From Helicoverpa zea (Eukaryota; Arthropoda; Insecta; Lepidoptera; Noctuidae), in contig NC_061474.1 of assembly GCF_022581195.2 (NCBI RefSeq), positions 5,456,001-5,520,000 of the forward strand: a stretch of 64,000 bases of DNA. The letters run 5' to 3'. Position numbers and translations under genes: made by a program. Of the stretch, positions 57,148 through 64,000 are shown in pieces. The first letter of the stretch is position 1, and the number at the start of each line of letters is the position of its first letter. The notes beneath the pieces were generated by a model. That model did not search any database. It saw nothing but the letters and a program-made list of their open reading frames with translations, and had not been told where the DNA came from.

Positions 57148-57357
57148 AGTTGCAAATAATGTAATTTCTTTCACTTCCAGTTTCCAAAAGTCTAGCAGTA
57201 TTCAAAAGTCATTTACTTAATTGAACAGTTTTATGCAATCAACTGGCTTTCCTTTTTGAGAAAATCGCAAATCCGTCGTTTCGAAAGTCGGTAGTGTGCG
57301 ACTATCAATCGCATTTCTCTTAATAGGCACTTGGTGACGTCATCTAGGAATTGAAAA

Positions 57358-57718
57358 ACGGCCAAGTGCGAGTCGGACTCGCGCACGAAGGGTTCTGTAC
57401 CATTATTTATAAAATGGACAAAAAAATCACGTTTGTTGTACGGGAGCCCCCCAAAATATTTATTTAATTCTATTTTTCAGTATTTGTTGTTATAGCAGCA
57501 ATAATAATATCTACGTCATGTGTGAAAATTTCAGCTCTCTAACTATCACGGTTCATGGGATACAGCGTGGTGACAGACGGACGGACGGACAGACGGACGG
57601 ACGGACGGACGGACAGACGGACGGACGGACGGACGGACAGACGGACGGACGGAAGGACGGACAGAGGAGCGAAAACAAGAAGGTCCCGTTTTACCCTTTG
57701 GGTACGGAACCCTAAAAA
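57358..57718 (+). mobile_element. Repeat I, short copy with expanded GACG array
   Basis: Head ACGGCCAAGTGCGAGTCGGA, end TTTGGGTACGGAACCCTAAA. The 12.3-kb copy has a short GACG run at the equivalent place. This one has about 90 bases of GACG/GACA units (57576-57664), which create RTDGQTDG-type spurious frames. Confidence 0.7.
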
Positions 57719-58800
57719 GCTAGGCGTAATTTCCTACGCCAGAAATTACTACGTTATTTTCCATAGCTAAACATTAAACATGACTTTATGTCTATTTGTT
57801 GTGTGTATGTTATGTTTTACGAACTCCTGACATGTTTTATGTATGCTCCTATGTTTTTGAACTGTTGTAAAGTATATAATAATGATGTTTCGAAATGAAT
57901 TTTGTGAAAAGGAAACTTTTTATTTGTTTTTGTAAATGAAAGCACAGAGTTACAGTTTTATGCGATCTTTAGTTTTACTTTCGTTTTAGGTAAGTTTAAG
58001 TTGCATACAAAATGTGCACAATAATAGTATGGTTACCATAAGTCAGTTTTGCCTTAATTAGCCTTATATTGAAATTAATCAGTCTTACTTCATTATGAAG
58101 TCAAATATTTATGAATAATTAAGTATTGTCAAAAAACTTTTTGTTAAAAGTAATTTTATTCATAATTTAATGCAGATATGATTGATCTTATTTGTTTATG
58201 TTTTAATGAAATGAATAATTAACACGATATCGTATATCTATATAATATAATTAAAACAATACATTTATAAAATCACCTACAATTTTAATAGTTCTGAAGA
58301 CATTTTACATAAAACATTAATGATATATATAATACCTACTTATGCAGTAATAAGGTCCTCATCTCACTGACCCGACAAATTTTTATTGAATACCTAACCC
58401 AATAACACTACAATACACCTAATTACGGCCAAACATTCGAATAGCAATCTATTCATGCAAATCTAATATATACACACATACACAGGTGCATACCACAGAG
58501 GAAGGAAGACAAACGGAGATGCCACAAGGCAGGTGGATACGGCCTTCTTTTAGATAAATTATGGTATCATCATCACAATCATCAAAAATCCATGACATTA
58601 AATGTTAGGGAAAATATTAAGCATTAATTCTCCACACGTGTTTCGCCAATATGAGCCTTCTTGGTCTAATACGTACGGTGAAGGCATGACCAAAATGCTC
58701 AGTTCCGATTTAACTGCAGAGGTTCCTTGACACATCTGTCGAAGATTTTGGTTTTACAAAAAATGGGTGAATTATAAAGAAGGCGGATGAAGGAGTAGCC
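57719..58800. other. No supported gene
   Basis: AT-rich with no gene. Confidence 0.4.
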
Positions 58801-58802
58801 AA

Positions 58803-58834
58803 CAACGTTCCCCGTCCTCAGACGGGGAACGTTG
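58803..58834. repeat. Perfect 14-bp GC-rich hairpin, 4-nt loop
   Basis: CAACGTTCCCCGTC at 58803-58816 pairs exactly with GACGGGGAACGTTG at 58821-58834; loop CTCA. No T run follows. Confidence 0.85.
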
Positions 58835-58884
58835 CAATTCAATTCTTTTGCAATTCTTTCTTAGGACATCTTAAATAAATCTAT

Positions 58885-59018
58885 TTTTGTCCTGCTGTGG
58901 GTTAGCAGTTGAATGAGAATGAGAGAATGAGTGTGAGACTCTTACCGACTAAAACCTATAATGTTCCTTCTTAAGCTCTGTACCAGGGCCGCGCTAACTC
59001 TTTCGAACAATCCCGCAA
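58885..59018 (-). mobile_element. R1-like LINE tail, old
   Basis: TGTCCTGCTGTGGGTTAGCA, TGAGACTCTTACCGACTAAA and ACCAGGGCCGCGCTAACTCT match the UTR with changes and a small insertion (GAATGAGAATGAGAGAATGA). Confidence 0.7.
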
Positions 59019-59444
59019 ATCCGTTATGACATATCCGTTCGTTATTTTATTCTCCACGGCACATACATAGGTGCATACCAAGCTATGACGTAGTACGTGA
59101 TCTAAGCTTACTCTATTGTGTTGGAGATTGCTTGGGCAGACGTTACTGCTAACGCTGGTAATCCGGGAAGCTGCTTGGAGTTGGTATGTTGATCATTTTG
59201 CTTGTTCGGCTTATGTAACATGCAGTTGTGGTATGTAGGTAGTATTTGGATATAGGTGATATGTGGAGTTTGCGATTTCGCAACTGTAGGCAGATAGTCG
59301 TATATAATAAGATTCCAAGATTTTCTTACATACATAGTTAGTTACAAGGGAAGCTAATATACCTAAGCTAAGCGTGTCAAAAAGACATGACCAAAAATGT
59401 GTCATTGTGTTTAACGTTTTGTTTTTTTCTTTAACACGGTATTA
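59019..59444. other. No supported feature
   Basis: Overlapping minus-strand frames at 59108-59405 show no domain. Confidence 0.4.
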
Positions 59445-59702
59445 GCGCTAGTTCAGACACGGCGGGAACCGCGCGATTATAGAATCGCATGGAAATCGCA
59501 CGGGTCTTATTTATATGAGTTAGTTAGTAATCGTTCAGACATAACCGCGCGGTTAATCAAGCCGCGCGGTTACTGCAACCCAACCGCCAGAAAATAGAAT
59601 CGCGCTGCTCCCGCGCGTTTCTATTACTATGGAGTCTTTACTTCGCGTTCAGTTGCGTTGCGGATACCGCGCGGTGAGCACGTCACTGCTCGTGAGTTCG
59701 CC

Positions 59703-59873
59703 ATGGATCGTTTCGACACTGAACTATTTATTGATGAGGTGGAGAAGAGACCTGCAATATGGGACATTCAGTGTGATGATTACTCAAATAAAATTATCAA
59801 GAACCGAGCTTGGCAAGAGTTGGTGGAGATATTTGGAAAAATTTGTTATCTCACAGTCTTAATTTGGGATTAA
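59703..59873 (+). pseudogene. MADF-domain protein of PIF/Harbinger, N-terminus only
   Basis: ATG at 59703 begins a 56-residue frame. Residues 1-40 read MDRFDTELFIDEVEKRPAIW, then DIQCDDYSNKIIKNRAWQEL. This is the first half of a MADF (Myb/SANT-like) DNA-binding domain: acidic start, E.RP.(I/L)W and AW..L. A full MADF is about 85 residues; here it ends after VEIFGK with an unrelated short tail and stop. In PIF/Harbinger elements the partner protein helps the transposase bind or enter the nucleus. Upstream in-frame sequence from 59658 lacks domain support, so the ATG at 59703 is preferred. Confidence 0.75.
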
Positions 59874-59994
59874 ACGTTACGAACTGACCATGTACTAGCC
59901 GGTCACGTAATATTGGATGCACCCAATACCGCCTTTTTCTTTTCTTTTTTTTAAGGAGCAACCACAGTAAACACACTTCTTCGTCGACCTCCAT
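59851..59994 (-). pseudogene. PIF/Harbinger transposase, N-terminus only
   Basis: Reading minus from ATG at 59994, a 47-residue frame holds a basic run and RRYWVHPILRDRLVHGQFVT, the conserved N-terminal block of Harbinger transposases (RRxWV(H/R)P...). The DDE catalytic domain is absent. It converges on, and overlaps by 23 bases, the MADF remnant, so the deletion joined the two gene starts tail to tail. Confidence 0.72.
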
Positions 59995-60123
59995 TTTGAA
60001 ACTGACGCTAACACGCACGAAATCGCATACTAACCGCGCGTGTCTGAATAGCATCACAATTTTGCGGTTTCAAACCGCGCGATTTGTAAACGCACGATTC
60101 CCGCATGTCTGAACGCAGCCTTA

Positions 60124-60567
60124 TACAACTTACATTAGTTGATAACAGATTAACGGTATGAGGCGTTCGGGTTCCTTGACACATTTGTCGTCAATTTCAG
60201 ATTTTACAACAATGGGGGCTACCGTTTTTTGTTTCACCAGATGGCGCAACTGTGCGTGTCCTAAACTACGGCAATCAAAGTTCGTATTATGAGCGCCAAA
60301 AACTTATATCTACATTAGATGATTATATTTGTATATAATCATCTATAGTGTGAAAGTATTGGCGATGCCACAGTGTTGCGCAGTGCCGTTTTGCTCGATA
60401 AAGAAAGGCGGACATAAGTTTCCGAAAGATAAAAGTGTGTCAAAGCAGTGACATTTGTAGATCCGTAATCTGTATTTGCCATAATTAATCTAAAGTATTG
60501 TTAAATATTCGCAATATTAATTTAATTAGAAATATAAACCCGCGCGCATAAAAAAACAGTGATATTT
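60124..60567. other. No supported feature
   Basis: No gene seen. Confidence 0.4.
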
Positions 60568-60580
60568 GACGTTTCGTAGA

Positions 60581-60759
60581 CATTTTTTTTTTTTTTTTTT
60601 TTCCGACGTCAAAAATCATCAAATGACCCCACCCGCTGTGGGTTAGCAGCGGTGAGGGAGTGTCAGACTCTTACTGACTAAAAACCGTCGTGTTCCGTCA
60701 TAGGCCTTTTATGTACCAGGGCCGCGGTATCTCTTTCGAACAACCCTCAGCCCCGGCAG
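60581..60759 (-). mobile_element. R1-like LINE, UTR-only copy with perfect TSD
   Basis: A 13-bp duplication GACGTTTCGTAGA lies at 60568-60580 and 60760-60772. It comprises a T run of about 20, then UTR nearly identical to the 5.6- and 24.2-kb copies. Only about 155 bases of 3' UTR were copied. It is young. Confidence 0.92.
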
Positions 60760-60772
60760 GACGTTTCGTAGA

Positions 60773-61187
60773 TCTCACGCTACACAGGCGCCTCTAGCGG
60801 CGATTTCATACGCGGTAGCCCTCATTGAGCGTGTTCTGAGGAGACCATAAAGTAAATAACCACTAGAGAGCGCACTCGCCAATTTCTTCTAAGAACACGA
60901 CTCATCGCTGCGGGCCGGGGGACGCGGCATAATCCGCGGCTACTATTGGTCAGTTCAAGGTCGAGTTGCATGAGTACGCTCAGCAAGGGATTGCTCTCTT
61001 TCAATTAAAAAATATCGATAAAATGTAGGTATTTCATCGTAGTAATAAATATTTAATAAAAATCAGTCTATTACAAAAAAGAACTGCGTATAAGAAAATT
61101 ATTGATTCTCAAAATGTATTAATTTAGTATAAGTTCTTCGAATTAATGTTTTAGGGTCCTGATTGTTTTTGGTGAAAAACGATAATC
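60773..61187. other. No supported feature
   Basis: A short minus-strand frame (60822-61004) has no domain. Confidence 0.4.
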
Positions 61188-61204
61188 GATCGTCTACATA
61201 TTTA

Positions 61205-61598
61205 AAACATTTTAAAAAGTCGTGGTGGCCTAGTGGGTAAAAGACCAACCTCTCAAGTATGAGGGCGCGGGTTCGATCCTAGGTCAGGCAAGTACCAATG
61301 CAACTTTTCTAAGTTTGTATGTACTTTCTAAGTATATCTTAGACACCATTGACTGTGTTTCGGATGGCACGTTAAACTGTAGGTCCCGGCTGTCATTAAA
61401 CATCCTTGGCAGTCGTTACGGGTAGTCAGAAGCCAGTAAGTCTGACACCAGTCTAACCAAGGGGTATCGGGTTGCCCGGGTAACTGGGTTGAGGAGGTCA
61501 GATAGGCAGTCGCTTCTTGTAAAGCACTGGTACTCAGCTGAATCTGGTTAGACTGGAAGCCGACCCCAACAGGATTGGGAAAAGGCTCGGAGGATGAT
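61205..61598 (+). mobile_element. SINE-A, full length with perfect TSD
   Basis: A 17-bp duplication GATCGTCTACATATTTA lies at 61188-61204 and 61599-61615. The head starts at GTCGTGGTGGCCTAGTGGGT (61219), so 14 bases (AAACATTTTAAAAA) lie between the duplication and the usual head start. The 3' end is GGAGGATGAT. Confidence 0.92.
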
Positions 61599-61615
61599 GA
61601 TCGTCTACATATTTA

Positions 61616-62860
61616 CTTGTTGGGGAAAAATTTTCCCCATTGATAGTATATATCCACTTCTCTTTTATTTCTAGAATCTTCAAAAATCTTCTTTCGATTA
61701 CATTAAAAGTAATTTGTGGAGGCACCAGGAACAGCAGCCTCTAACATAACTATGGTCAGTTAATTAACTCATTAACCAAAATAAAACATATTTTTTAATT
61801 AATGTAAATGTACTATTATCGATATCCACTTCATCCTTAAAGGTAATAGCCCAAATTTCATCGATAGGAATACAAAGGGCAAGAAAGAGATGGACATATT
61901 AGAATTTCTTAATGAAAGAAAGGGACTTTCCCAAAAGACATCAACGAGCGTGAGCGCGGTTCACCAACCACCAATTTAAAGAGACCCCTGTGGTATTTCG
62001 TAATATAATTAAATCAAAGCCAAATTTTGGTATTGATACTTGCCAAATGCCTCCTTTTTGTAACTACATAGATGTCCTGGATTGTTCCCCGTACCATTTC
62101 ATCTCGCATGTAGGCATTTTTTTATTTTTTACTAAATAAAATCCTCAATAATTTAGCATGTTCGCAGGTATAGACTTGGTCCCTACTAAAGGATCGTACT
62201 GATCGTAGCCTTATAGTACGCGCAAAATCACTAACGTTTGGCGAGCGTCGGGGCACTGTATGCGCAGTCAAGTGGTTTTATAGTCTTTGGAGGAGACATA
62301 GCCAGATAAATTAAGATTAATATGGTATGTTCCTCATATCCCGAACACTGACATTTTGGTGACGCTTTCTTACGCTAAGGACTAAAATTGTGTCATGGTG
62401 TACGTATATCTAGACATATGTACCATATTGCCTATGTTTTCTTTAATGCGGTATTATTTTGACTAACAATAGTGGGTTTTCTGTGACATTATTTACAGTA
62501 AGACACTCACATTGAGATGGAAATATGTACCTATAAAGTTAAATAGGCATACATACCCTAAAGTTCAGAGTAAAAAAAACTGTAGGCACATTAATAGCCT
62601 GTGAAAACATTCCTCTGCCAAATAAAATTGTTTTATTTCCACTCGACCTTCATTTGTTTCATGTTTTTGTACCGGCCTAGAAAAAAAAACACAACGGCAT
62701 TTTCCTAATTCGAAATTGTTTATAAGCAAAACAAAAAAAAAAACAGGAAAATAATGGGGTTCATGGTAATCGTTGTGTAAAGACAGAAGTCCAAGGAACA
62801 ACGATCAGATAACGCTTACAAAAATAAAGGGGGAGTCGGGGGAAATTGGGAACTAAGTTC
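61616..62860. other. No supported gene
   Basis: Minus-strand frames at 61534-61725 (overlapping the SINE) and 62565-62801 show no domain. Confidence 0.45.
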
Positions 62861-63262
62861 ACCCGCACACTTCAAATTTTTAGTCGGGCGATAGTTTGTT
62901 TGGGCTGTATCAGTATGAAGATGAATGGTAGTACGCACATTACAAAGATCAGGTATCTAATCGGTTTCAGATCGACTGAAAAAAATTATTAAAATCATCT
63001 TACCATTACCGTTACAGCCTTTTTATCGTCCCACTGCTGGATACACGCCTCCGCTCACACGCAGAAGGATTGAGCATTCACGTAGAAACTACATATAATC
63101 TTAGAAAAGTTGTATTGAAAACATGCCTGACCTGGAATCGAACATACACACTCATACATGAACGGTTGCCACCACGATTATTTTTTTTAACTTATTCTTC
63201 CAAAAAAATTACCAACCATCGGGTCAACTTTTGGCCGACTGTTTAGTCGCCCGTTTGCTACT
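62861..63262. mobile_element. MITE-D copy 5, interrupted
   Basis: CGCACACTTCAAATTTTTAG, then TCGGGCGATAGTTTGTTT at the left; TCAACTTTTGGCCGACTGTT, then TAGTCGCCCGTTTGC at the right. A SINE-C sits between the two halves. Confidence 0.7.
63010..63178 (-). mobile_element. SINE-C, internally deleted, inside MITE-D
   Basis: CAGCCTTTTTATCGTCCCAC and GAAGGATTGAGCATTCACG give the tail. A deletion then leads to TCTTAGAAAAGTTGTATTGA and CCTGACCTGGAATCGAACAT (body and B-box) and GCCACCACGA (head). Confidence 0.7.
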
Positions 63263-63584
63263 CTTAGAGTTTCGTGAATGGGGCGAGGTGGGAATAATTG
63301 TTTTGGTAAATAACCGGCCTTTGTAGATATAGTAATGGTAAAACGATACGCCAGTGAAATGTGATATCGTAAGAAAATGTAGAAATGGTGAAAATATTTT
63401 TTTTACGAACTCAAATACGAAACCGTTTGTTGTTTTGTTAAACAAAGGCTGTTATTGTTTGCTGTGTTTCATTTAAGAGCACTTAGGTCGGTCGAAATAT
63501 GCTAATTATATTCAACAAATATTACAACGTGGCCATTTTCCGAGAAGATTCAATACAAAGCAAATACTTATGTATTTATCCTGC
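63263..63584. other. No supported feature
   Basis: AT-rich with no gene. Confidence 0.4.
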
Positions 63585-63850
63585 TTATATAATAAACGCG
63601 AAAGTTTATAACGATCATGCGTGTGTGCTATTCGTTCAGGCAAAAACTAAAGCATTGATTTAAATGAAACTTTGCAGTTACAGCTTAAGTATCATATCAG
63701 AATAATAAGCAGTCTACTCTTTGTCCATGTGCATGAAATAAGGGGGTGCCGTGGGAAGCCGTCAGGTTGATTTGAGAAAACTCTGAAACCAGGGCTTGTC
63801 AGGTTTAAACCTGTAGCTCACTCGATAAGAACCACGTGGGCGAAAGCTAG
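63585..63850 (+). mobile_element. Helitron-like short element, decayed
   Basis: It starts TATAATAAACGCGAAAGTTT and ends CACGTGGGCGAAAGCTAG (CTAG 63847-63850) followed by T. The middle has TTAAATGAAACTTTGCA. This is the common form of short CTAG-ending repeats in moths. The hairpin is degraded. Confidence 0.45.
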
Positions 63851-64000
63851 TGCTAAAATTTGTCATTGAAAATTGCTTTCTCACACTCAAGAATCAAATT
63901 CAGTACCATACTATCCAAAGAGAAATACATATTTGTATAGAGAAAACCAACCATATTCTTATAAAAAAGGTCAACCTACCAAGAATAATATTTTGTCAAT

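Larger units (their letters stand above)
59445..60120. mobile_element. PIF/Harbinger element, internally deleted
   Basis: Inverted ends GCGCTAGTTCAGACACGGCG (left) and CGCATGTCTGAACGCAGCC (right), with GC-rich CCGCGCG repeats inside both. TTA duplications lie at 59442-59444 and 60121-60123. It retains the starts of a MADF gene (plus) and a transposase gene (minus), which is the usual two-gene content of this superfamily. Confidence 0.85.

Noticed and set aside
57518..57770. RTDGQTDG-repeat frames
   Set aside because: They are translations of the GACG/GACA array.

Overview
This window is typical nuclear DNA of a moth or butterfly: AT-rich and crowded with transposable elements (TEs). The SINE families, the R1-like LINE tails, the RTE LINE tail and the CTAG-ending Helitron-like ends are all of types I associate with Lepidoptera, and the SINEs suggest a noctuid moth. 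The species call is inference from recall, not from a search. No rRNA gene, true tRNA gene, bacterial-style operon or CRISPR array is visible. Exons are rare, and most long open frames lie inside repeats or are antisense shadows of LINE coding sequence.

Host gene: the one convincing host gene is at about 7.4-9.3 kb on the plus strand. Three exons join to give the C-terminal part of a secreted-type protein with one Kazal-like six-cysteine domain, followed by a poly(A) signal. Its first exon(s) were not found. A SINE lies upstream, and both introns carry TE sequence.

TE layout: (i) An R1-clade non-LTR retrotransposon family has nine copies (about 0.56, 5.6, 11.3, 12.7, 15.9, 24.2, 25.9, 58.9 and 60.6 kb). 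All are cut at the 5' end; the young ones have a poly(A) tail and 13-15 bp target-site duplications (TSDs). (ii) A tRNA-headed SINE ('SINE-A') has about eleven copies, and a second SINE ('SINE-C') shares its head but has a different tail. (iii) A third SINE ('SINE-B') has another tRNA-like head. (iv) There are LINE 3' ends of Jockey/CR1 type (18.1 kb) and RTE type (50.0 kb). (v) There are several MITE families, including a five-copy family ('MITE-D'), two neighbouring TTA-flanked foldbacks at 53.4-53.8 kb, and a PIF/Harbinger element at 59.4-60.1 kb that keeps the starts of both its genes. (vi) A larger DNA transposon ('element F') has two copies in opposite orientation at 26.9-28.3 and 33.0-34.0 kb. 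(vii) A composite foldback repeat ('repeat I') occupies 39.0-41.7 kb, next to a Helitron-like element at 41.7-44.1 kb that carries a minisatellite and two nested retroelements.

Elements sit inside one another in a readable order: SINE-B and a LINE inside one SINE-A (17.6-19.0 kb); an R1-like copy inside another SINE-A (24.0-25.0 kb); a non-LTR fragment in a SINE-A tail inside a Helitron-like element (41.7-44.1 kb); a SINE-C inside a MITE (62.9-63.3 kb). Long stretches between these (for example 19.0-21.7, 29.3-33.0, 46.2-47.8 and 54.0-56.4 kb) show no gene I can support. Family names A-I are labels used only here; all coordinates of old repeats are approximate.
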